This document shows positions 1 through 5,721 of a stretch of DNA of 9,806 bases, one piece after another. Made by a program: the position numbers and the translations under genes. Each line of letters starts with the position of its first letter. Within the stretch, counting starts at the first letter, position 1. This DNA is from JANRKG01 sp033763635 (GTDB lineage Bacteria; Cyanobacteriota; Cyanobacteriia; GCF-001939115): the NCBI GenBank assembly GCA_033763635.1, contig JANRKG010000359.1, positions 1-9,806 on the forward strand. Direction: 5' to 3'. The notes below the pieces were generated by a model. It ran no database searches, was not told the DNA's origin, and worked only from the letters and a program-made list of their open reading frames with translations.

Positions 1-539
1 GTAGAGAAGGTATGGGGCAGCGTTAAGAACGTATCCGGTCGGACGGCCTGAAGGAGTTGCCAGAAATCCCAGGGATGGCGAGGGGGTAAGATGGGGTCTC
101 GGCTTTGAAACGCCCAACTATAACGAAATAAATCTGACAGAAATTGCCAGAAAGGTTCACTAGCCGGAAACTGCCGTTGTCGTTCTGCTTGCCAGCGTTG
201 CGGATCGCGCCACACGGACACAGGCGATGATTCCCCTGGCAAATACACCGCACAGGCTGGGTCACAGGGCGTTGCTTCTGGCAACGCAATTCCCAGTTCT
301 GCAAAAATCCGGTGATGAATGCCCCCCGGTTCCAACCCTGCAACCTGGGTTGCCCCCACATCAAAAGTAAATCCTCGCCGCTGAAACGTAGACGCACAAC
401 CCCCCGGGACGATCGCCTGATCCAGCACCAGCACTGAATATCCCCGATGGGCCAGCAACGCCGCCGCCGTGAGACCTCCGATTCCGGCTCCGATCACCAC
501 AATGCGAGGAGAGGGGTTAGTTGAAAAAGAGGCAGTCAT
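1..539 (-). CDS. crtD: CrtD-like carotenoid desaturase (FAD-dependent), N-terminal part only
   Basis: Reading leftward from an ATG at 539-537, the frame stays open to the window edge, giving 179 codons without a stop, so the C-terminal two thirds lie outside. A TGA directly before the ATG (542-540) fixes the start at or after 539. Residues 12-40 form a dinucleotide-binding fold, with IVVIGAGIGGLTAAALLA carrying GxGxxG and ending in an acidic residue (VLVLDQ). PGGCASTFQRRGFTFDVGAT follows, typical of the CrtI/CrtH/CrtD desaturase and isomerase superfamily. VAGLEPGGIHHRIFAELGI and CDPACAVYLPGE match my memory of the cyanobacterial C-3',4' desaturase CrtD, which acts on membrane-bound carotenoids towards myxol-type xanthophylls. 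CrtH (carotene isomerase) is the main alternative. The start lies 72 bases after the trmJ stop. No good Shine-Dalgarno sequence is next to the ATG; GAAGGA sits about 27 bases upstream, too far. The family call is secure, the exact subfamily less so. Confidence 0.8.
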   Translation of the reverse strand, partial: MTASFSTNPSPRIVVIGAGIGGLTAAALLAHRGYSVLVLDQAIVPGGCASTFQRRGFTFDVGATQVAGLEPGGIHHRIFAELGIALPEATPCDPACAVYLPGESSPVSVWRDPQRWQAERQRQFPASEPFWQFLSDLFRYSWAFQSRDPILPPRHPWDFWQLLQAVRPDTFLTLPHTFS

Positions 540-582
540 TCAGACTTGTTACATTTTGCAATATTTCCTTCTATTGTATAGC

Positions 583-595
583 AGAGGGCAGAGGT
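583..595 (-). repeat. Short CTCTGCCCTCTGC heptamer tract upstream of the crtD-like gene
   Basis: The plus strand reads GCAGAGGGCAGAG here, so the coding strand of the crtD-like gene reads CTCTGCCCTCTGC. This is just under two units of the same TCTGCCC heptamer found in cobN. It lies in the 72-base gap between the trmJ stop and the crtD start, immediately upstream of CTATACAATAG, which could contain a TACAAT -10 element. No matching -35 element stands at 16-18 bases, so a promoter here is only a possibility. Confidence 0.4.
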
Positions 596-611
596 GGGAT
601 GCTTCCGATCG

Positions 612-1407
612 TCAATCTTGAGAACAATCTTGGGAGCAGTCCTGGGAGTCCAATCGCTGATCGATCGCCCAACCCACTTGCCGCAAAATTCCCCGTAGGA
701 GAGCAACTTCTTGTTTTGACGGTGAGCTGCGATTGAGCAAGCGCCGAAATTTCTTCATTCGGCTCTCGGCGGTGTGGGAATGGAGATAGCCAATCTGAAG
801 AAGTACCGCTTCTAAGTGCTGGAAGTAGCCTTCTAAAATGTCAAGGGAAGCAGCCTCTTCTTGCTCTGAATCTTCTGACTGCGTTGGAAGTGGGGCAGAA
901 ATCGGTTGGTCAAAAGGTTCCAGGTGCATTTGATATAGTTCATAGCAACAGATGGCAACCGCTTGAGCTAGATTGAGAGAGGGATAGGCGGGATTGCTGG
1001 GAATGCGAATAAACCGTTGCGCGTACTTCAGTTCTTCGTTACTCAGCCCCCGATCCTCTGGCCCGAAGATGAGCGCAGACTGGTAGGAATCGATCGCCTT
1101 CAGCAACCAGGGTAATGCATTGCGGGGTGTTTCCAGGGTGACTTCTGGTGTGGGGACGGCCTGTAGTGGCGATCGCTCGCTGGCAACCCTGTAATGCTTC
1201 TGGCAAGCTATCGACCCTGACCGCTGACTCCAGGACTTCCCCCGCATGGACGGCCATTTGTCGTGCCTCAAAACTGAGGGGATCGCACTGGGGATTTACG
1301 AGAACGAGGTGATGCAGCCCCATATTTTTCATCACCCGTGCCACCGAACCAACATTTAACGGGCCTGCGGGTTCAACGAGAACAATCCGAATCTTTGCAA
1401 GGGACAT
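612..1407 (-). pseudogene. trmJ: TrmJ-type tRNA (cytidine/uridine-2'-O)-methyltransferase, split by one frameshift
   Basis: Two overlapping minus-strand frames together make one SPOUT-class (TrmH/TrmJ) methyltransferase, expected to 2'-O-methylate the tRNA anticodon loop using S-adenosylmethionine. The first frame starts at the ATG at 1407 (MSLAKIRIVLVEP) and has motif 1 NVGSVARVMKNMGL (residues 18-31) and RAIATTGR, which ends at base 1156. It then becomes unrelated sequence. The second frame, one base further on, has PEVTLETPRNALPWLL, then ALIFGPEDRGLSNEEL and the knot motif SLNLAQAVAICCYEL. It ends in an alpha-helical C-terminal region (LEAVLLQIGYLHSHT, FRRLLNRSSPSKQEVALLRGILRQV) and stops at 612. 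The break falls in CCCC on the coding strand (bases 1155-1152). Removing one C joins the frames as ATTGR-PTPEVTLETPRN and gives about 264 residues, normal for the family. The start at 1407 is preferred over an in-frame ATG at 1479 because that one lies inside the upstream DUF2256 gene, which ends 4 bases before. The tail carries an imperfect SQDCSQDCSQD repeat. Mutation, sequencing error and recoding are all possible. Confidence 0.85.
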
Positions 1408-1411
1408 GGGG

Positions 1412-1576
1412 TCAGGGTGTTTCAGGAGAGGACTGCGATCGTCGTCTTCGGCACCGCTCGGAGCAGTATTTGACTTCATCCCAGCAGTATTCCCATTTCT
1501 TGCGCCAGGTGAAGGGACGCTGGCAGACGGGACAGACTTTAGTGGGTAAGTCGGATTTCGATCGAGTGCGGGCCAT
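1412..1576 (-). CDS. DUF2256 family small zinc-finger-like protein (54 aa)
   Basis: A 55-codon minus-strand frame from ATG (1576-1574) to TGA (1414-1412). The protein begins MARTRSKSDLPTKVCPVC, continues QRPFTWRKKWEYCWDEVKYC and ends in SERCRRRRSQSSPETP. The cysteine pattern is CPVC (C15, C18), C31, then C38 and C42 (CxxxC), followed by an arginine run. This matches my memory of DUF2256, a short bacterial family of unknown function with the core KxxLPxKxCPVCxRPFxWRKKW. The cysteines suggest one bound zinc, and the basic tail suggests nucleic acid contact; both are inference. It lies 67 bases after the cobN stop and 4 bases before the trmJ start, so it is probably cotranscribed with trmJ. No clear Shine-Dalgarno sequence is visible before the ATG; the upstream bases are C-rich. 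It is easily missed because of its size, but the motif density makes a chance frame unlikely. Confidence 0.85.
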   Translation of the reverse strand: MARTRSKSDLPTKVCPVCQRPFTWRKKWEYCWDEVKYCSERCRRRRSQSSPETP

Positions 1577-1643
1577 TGGGGGGATGGGGAATGGGTTGTA
1601 AGGGTGATCTTAACTGGATTTGGGAGATGGGAGGTTTGTGTTT

Positions 1644-4600
1644 CTAGGGTGGGGTGTTGCGCCCCTCGATGGTGCCTTCGGCATCGTGGACGATCGCCCG
1701 TAATGCATCCAGGCGATCGGCGGGGACGGTTTGCCAGAGTCCTCGCTGGTGGGCTTCTAGCAGACGCTCTGCCATGTCCCGCAAGGCCCAGGGGTTGTGT
1801 TGCTGCACGAATTGTTGCACTGTCGGGTCCAACACGTAAGCTTCGGCAACGCCCTGATACATGTGGTCTTCTACACAGTGGGCGGTCGCATCGTAGGCAA
1901 AGAGGTAATCCAGGGTCGCTGCCATCTCGAAGGCTCCTTTATACCCATGACGCATGACCCCCGCAATCCATTTGGGATTGACGACCCGCGATCGATACAC
2001 CCGCGCTACTTCCTCCTGTAACCGTCGTACACGGGGATTTTCCGGCAGGGAATGATCCCCAAAATAGACCGCTGGGTTGTTGCCCTGTAAGCTTCGGGCA
2101 GCGACGGTCATGCCTCCCTGAAATTGGTAGTAATCATCTGAGTCGAGCAGGTCATGTTCCCGATTGTCCTGGTTGTGCAGCACCACCTGCACTTCTCGCA
2201 AGCGTTGTTCAAAGGCTTCGGGGGCCGATCGCCCCATTCCACCCCGACCATAGGCGTAGCTGCTCCAGTTCAGGTAAGCCCGTGCCAGATCTGCATCATC
2301 GGTCCAGTTCTGGGCTTCGATCAAGCCCTGGAGTCCGGCTCCGTAAGCCCCCGGTTTTGAGCCGAAGATCCGATGGCGCGATCGTTGGCTGGCCTGTTCT
2401 GCACTCAATCCCTGCGCTTGCCAGAGGGTCGTTTCCTGCCGGATGCGATCGGCAAGGGGGTTTTGATCAGGTGCTTCCTCCAGACCTGCAACGGCTTCTA
2501 CGGCCTGATCGAACAGGTCAATCAACGCTGGGAACGCATCTCGAAAGAAGCCGGAAATCCGTAAGGTGACATCCACACGGGGGCGACCTAAGACAGGCAG
2601 GGGCAGGATTTCAAAATCAATGACACGGCGAGAAGGCCCATCCCATACAGGCTGGACTCCCAGCAGAGCCAGAGCTTCCGCAATATCATCGCCCCCCGTT
2701 CGCATGGTCGAGGTGCCCCATACGGAGAGGCCGATCGTGCGGGGGTATTCCCCATGTTCCTGGGTATAGCGCTCAATCAGGGCTTCCGCTGCTTTCCGCC
2801 CCACATCCCAGGCACTTTCGGTCGGCACTGCCCGAATGTCCACTGAGTAAAAGTTGCGGCCTGTGGGCAGCACTTCAGGCCGTCCTCGGGTTGGTGCCCC
2901 CGCTGGACCCGCTGGAATGTAACGCCCATCCAACCCTTTCAAAAGATTGAGGAGTTCGCGATCGGTCTGGCTCAGGTTAGGAAGAAGAGAATGGGCGATC
3001 CAGTGTAGCTCAGTGGAGAGAGGGGGAGGGAGTACGGGAACTGGAGAACCGGAAAGAATTTGCTCTACCAGGGTTGCAGCTTGCTGTTCGATCGCTTCAA
3101 CGACATCTCCCACTGTGCGGCACTGGGAGCCATCCGGCAAAGTGACATTCACCGGTTGGGCCGGATCAGTGGTCAGGGGGTCGAGGTTGAGATTCCAAGC
3201 CTGGGCGAGGGTACGGGTAAGGCCCATTCGATCGCGTCCCGGTTGACGGGCAATCGCCACAATGAGATCTCGCAATTGTCGCCCCGCTGGACACTTACCG
3301 AAGATGTGCAGCCCGTCCCGAATCTGGGCCTCTTTCAATTCACACAGATACCCGTCTGCCAGGGTCACGAATGTTTCATCTAGCTTCCAGGTTTCCTGCA
3401 TCGGTGTAAGGGGTTGTTTTTGCAGGTCACGATGGAGATTTTCACGGATCACCAGATTCGTAATTCGATCGCAAATCACCGACAACCGCCCCGGATCTAG
3501 ACTTTGAGCTTCGTAATATTCGTCAATCAAATTCTCCAATTCCTGAAGGGGACCGTACAATTCCGCACGGGTCAGGGGTGGGGTGAGGTGGTCCAAAATC
3601 ACCGCCTGGGCACGGCGCTTTGCCTGGGAGCCTTCTCCGGGGTCGTTTACGATGAAGGGATACAGGTGGGGCAGGGGACCGATCGCTACCTCCGGGTAAC
3701 AGTCCTGGGAAAGGGCCAAACTCTTTCCCGGCAGCCATTCCAGATTCCCATGTTTGCCCACATGCACGATCGCCTGGGCACCAAAACACTGCCGTACCCA
3801 GTAGTAAAACGCCAGGTACTCCTGGGGCGGTTCCAGATCCGGAGCATGGTAATTCAGGGCGGGATCGCGATCGTACCCCCGTGCGGGTTGAATGCCGACA
3901 AAAACATTCCCCAATTGCACCCCCGGAACCGGGATATCCTCCCTTATCCCATCCCCCCACCGATCGCAAACTCCCCGTTGCACCCCATCCGGCAACGTCT
4001 TGAAATACTCCCCATAATCCTTCCCTGAAATCCCCTGATTCACGGGCCGCAATTCTCGCCCCTCCGGGTCATTCGTCACCGATCGCGTCAACCAGTGAAT
4101 CAGTTCATCCCCGGTCTCTGGCACCGTTGGAATGGAATATCCCGCTTCCTGTAATGCCTTCAAAATTTCTACACAACTGGCAGGGGTATCTAAACCAACT
4201 CCGTTCGCCAACCGCCCATCACGGGTTGGGTAATTGGCGAGAATCAACGCCACGCGACGATCGCTTACAGAAGTTCCCCGCAACCGCACCCAATTCGCTG
4301 CTAACTCTGCCACAAACTCGATGCGATCGGGCACGGGCTGATATCCCACGACATCGGTTTCCAGGCGATCGTCATACTGCTGCACCGCTTTGAACGACAC
4401 CGCCCGACTGATAATCCGCCCGTCCACCTCTGGTAATGCCACATTCATCGCAATATCACGGGGAGAAAGTCCCTGAAACTGTGACTGCCATTGCTCGATC
4501 GTCCCTCCACTGAAAATTACCTGAAGCACAGGCACATCCAACTTTTGCCAGAAGTCCACCCCCGGTTCCGTCTCCTCCAACCGATTCAAGGAAAAGCTAG

Positions 4601-5405
4601 TGGTATTTAGAAGAACTTGAATGGGGGGGCCATCACCAGGCTGGAACCATTGCAGCATTTCGGTTTGAGCCTCCGCTTCCCTGGGAGATTGGACATAGAC
4701 AGGAACAGGCTCTAAATTTCGTTTCGCCAGCGCTTCACCCAGAGCCTCGATCGCCGCCATATTTCCCGCCAAATAATGGGCGCGGTAGAAAAGCACCCCC
4801 ACTCTAGGAACATCAAGCGAACCCCCTCCTTCTGCCCTCTGCCCTCTGCCCTCCGCCTTCCCCACCCTTCCCACCTGTGGCACTCTTTGAGGCAATGGCG
4901 GATTGTAATCCTTCCCCAAGGCCAGATCCGCCAGAAATTCTAAGGCATGGGTCATATTCTCTACCCCGCCTTCTGTGAAGTAACGCCACAACCGATCGAC
5001 ATTCCCCAACGGCACAGTTGAATGGCTGATCAGGTCTGGATCGGGGCGATCGTCTCCCGGTAGGACAATCATCGTAGCTCCAGTGCGTTCCACGACCTCC
5101 CGCACCACCTCCAACCCGTAGGACCAGTAGGATCGCCCCCCCAGAAGCCGCAACACGATCCCCTGGGCCGACTCCAGCACCGTTTCAGTGTAGGTGTCAA
5201 TTGTGAGTTGCTGGTGCAGATGCAGCAGGTTGGTAACGCGCAGGGCAGGGAAGTCTTCAGGGAGGCGATCGAGGGCCTGGGCCATCAGTTGAATATCGGT
5301 ATCGGCGGCCGTCAGCACCACCAGAGGAGCGGGGGTCTGCTCGACAAAAATCACTCCGTCCTGTTGCGGATTCCACCCCCCAGGGGTCGTGGCTAACCGA
5401 TGCAT
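1644..5405 (-). CDS. cobN: Cobaltochelatase subunit CobN
   Basis: A complete 1253-residue frame. CobN is the large, porphyrin/corrin-binding subunit of the ATP-dependent cobaltochelatase that inserts Co2+ into hydrogenobyrinate a,c-diamide in the aerobic-type cobalamin pathway in the cytoplasm. In cyanobacteria the ATPase partners are thought to be ChlI/ChlD-type subunits rather than CobS/CobT (established knowledge, not visible here). Family signatures are HRLATTPGGWNP at the N-terminus, HVGKHGNLEWLPGKS near residue 550, LPTGRNFYSVDIRAVPTE near 845, WGTSTMRTGGDDIAEAL near 895, GRPRVDVTLRISGFFRDAFP, SSYAYGRGGMG near 1047 and PKWIAGVMRHGYKGAFEMA near 1145. The length fits CobN; magnesium-chelatase ChlH is a paralogue of about 1330 residues and begins differently. 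The ATG at 5405-5403 is supported by AAGGAAACACG directly upstream. An in-frame low-complexity stretch at residues about 181-196 is encoded by a heptamer repeat. No B12 riboswitch box was recognised upstream. Confidence 0.95.
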   Translation of the reverse strand: MHRLATTPGGWNPQQDGVIFVEQTPAPLVVLTAADTDIQLMAQALDRLPEDFPALRVTNLLHLHQQLTIDTYTETVLESAQGIVLRLLGGRSYWSYGLEVVREVVERTGATMIVLPGDDRPDPDLISHSTVPLGNVDRLWRYFTEGGVENMTHALEFLADLALGKDYNPPLPQRVPQVGRVGKAEGRGQRAEGGGSLDVPRVGVLFYRAHYLAGNMAAIEALGEALAKRNLEPVPVYVQSPREAEAQTEMLQWFQPGDGPPIQVLLNTTSFSLNRLEETEPGVDFWQKLDVPVLQVIFSGGTIEQWQSQFQGLSPRDIAMNVALPEVDGRIISRAVSFKAVQQYDDRLETDVVGYQPVPDRIEFVAELAANWVRLRGTSVSDRRVALILANYPTRDGRLANGVGLDTPASCVEILKALQEAGYSIPTVPETGDELIHWLTRSVTNDPEGRELRPVNQGISGKDYGEYFKTLPDGVQRGVCDRWGDGIREDIPVPGVQLGNVFVGIQPARGYDRDPALNYHAPDLEPPQEYLAFYYWVRQCFGAQAIVHVGKHGNLEWLPGKSLALSQDCYPEVAIGPLPHLYPFIVNDPGEGSQAKRRAQAVILDHLTPPLTRAELYGPLQELENLIDEYYEAQSLDPGRLSVICDRITNLVIRENLHRDLQKQPLTPMQETWKLDETFVTLADGYLCELKEAQIRDGLHIFGKCPAGRQLRDLIVAIARQPGRDRMGLTRTLAQAWNLNLDPLTTDPAQPVNVTLPDGSQCRTVGDVVEAIEQQAATLVEQILSGSPVPVLPPPLSTELHWIAHSLLPNLSQTDRELLNLLKGLDGRYIPAGPAGAPTRGRPEVLPTGRNFYSVDIRAVPTESAWDVGRKAAEALIERYTQEHGEYPRTIGLSVWGTSTMRTGGDDIAEALALLGVQPVWDGPSRRVIDFEILPLPVLGRPRVDVTLRISGFFRDAFPALIDLFDQAVEAVAGLEEAPDQNPLADRIRQETTLWQAQGLSAEQASQRSRHRIFGSKPGAYGAGLQGLIEAQNWTDDADLARAYLNWSSYAYGRGGMGRSAPEAFEQRLREVQVVLHNQDNREHDLLDSDDYYQFQGGMTVAARSLQGNNPAVYFGDHSLPENPRVRRLQEEVARVYRSRVVNPKWIAGVMRHGYKGAFEMAATLDYLFAYDATAHCVEDHMYQGVAEAYVLDPTVQQFVQQHNPWALRDMAERLLEAHQRGLWQTVPADRLDALRAIVHDAEGTIEGRNTPP
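4831..4858. repeat. Heptamer tandem repeat (TCTGCCC) inside cobN
   Basis: On the plus strand there are three exact copies of TCTGCCC (4831-4837, 4838-4844, 4845-4851) followed by a variant TCCGCCT (4852-4858), flanked by further C/T-rich sequence. Short tandemly repeated heptamers of this kind are known from many filamentous cyanobacteria, usually between genes. Here the array is in frame in cobN and adds the glycine/arginine-rich segment around residues 183-192 (EGRGQRAEGG), in a linker between the N-terminal part and RVGVLFYRAHYLAGN. A related TCTGCCCTCTGC tract lies on the opposite strand at 584-595, just upstream of the crtD-like gene. Confidence 0.75.
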
Positions 5406-5406
5406 C

Positions 5407-5448
5407 GTGTTTCCTTAACAAATTTATGCCTAAAAGTGTGTCCTTAAC
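5407..5448 (-). promoter_or_regulatory. cobN leader: ribosome binding site and 13-base direct repeat
   Basis: Read on the cobN strand, GTTAAGGACACAC (5448-5436) and GTTAAGGAAACAC (5419-5407) are direct copies with one mismatch, 29 bases apart start to start. The copy nearer the gene contains AAGGA, well placed to be the cobN Shine-Dalgarno sequence, with the ATG two bases after the repeat. The A/T-rich stretch between them (TTTTAGGCATAAATTTG) could hold a -10 element, but I see no convincing -35. The duplicated element may be a protein-binding site or a chance duplication of the ribosome binding site. Confidence 0.45.
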
Positions 5449-5500
5449 TGTTTCACGATGGCAAAGGAGTTCAACCTCGGCAGTTCAATTGTATCCAAAG

Positions 5501-5570
5501 CCGTCGTAGAACGACGGGGTTTTAGACCCAAATTTTCGATAAGCGAACAACCGCCCTTGAATGGGGGGTT
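5501..5570. repeat. Cluster of hairpins, possible IS200/IS605-type end remnant
   Basis: Three adjacent inverted repeats are visible. The first is CCGTCGT (5501-5507), loop AGA, ACGACGG (5511-5517), a perfect 7-base-pair stem followed by GGTTTT. The second is GGGT (5517-5520), loop TTTAG, ACCC (5526-5529). The third is AACCGCCC (5549-5556), loop TTGAAT, GGGGGGTT (5563-5570), with one G-G mismatch. The first stem followed by GGTTTTAGACCC resembles hairpins I associate with the ends of IS200/IS605-type elements in cyanobacteria (recollection only). No transposase or TnpB gene is next to it. As a terminator it would be odd, because no transcript is expected to end between two divergent starts. 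Confidence 0.45.
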
Positions 5571-5721
5571 CTGTTGGCAGCATCCGGTCATTCCTCAAAA
5601 AAGATTCATGGAACGTGAGTCATCGAGTAGGATGATGAAAACCTTCAATCTGAACAATGACCCCGTTATTCTAATGGGTTCTCTGCCGTTTTAGCTTATG
5701 TGGTCGCGCTATCCCTGATTG

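Larger units (their letters stand above)
5406..5721. other. Divergent intergenic region between cobN and the histidine kinase gene
   Basis: About 315 bases separate the two divergent starts, so promoters for both genes should lie here. I see no believable coding sequence; the only open frame (5458-5694, plus) runs through hairpin sequence and resembles nothing I know. The region holds the cobN leader repeat (5407-5448) and a cluster of hairpins (5501-5570). Sequence before the kinase start has no Shine-Dalgarno sequence. No clear -35/-10 pair can be defended by eye, and no cobalamin riboswitch box (GCCACTG type) was found on the cobN strand. Confidence 0.6.

Noticed and set aside
23..397. Minus-strand open frame of 124 codons at the left edge
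   Set aside because: It is out of frame with the clear CrtD-like reading that covers the same bases and has FAD-binding and family motifs.
1338..1601. Plus-strand open frame of 87 codons
   Set aside because: Antisense to the DUF2256 gene and the trmJ start, both with strong family motifs; no motif of its own.
1644..5405. Magnesium chelatase subunit ChlH as identity of the 1253-residue protein
   Set aside because: The HRLATTPGGWNP start, the shorter length and the CobN-type motifs fit cobaltochelatase better than ChlH.
5458..5694. Plus-strand open frame of 78 codons in the intergenic region
   Set aside because: It runs through two hairpins, has no ribosome binding site and no recognisable motif; its middle part appears to be a translated repeat.
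5406..5720. Cobalamin riboswitch upstream of cobN
   Set aside because: I looked on the cobN strand for a B12-box-like GCCACTG and its paired stems and found none.
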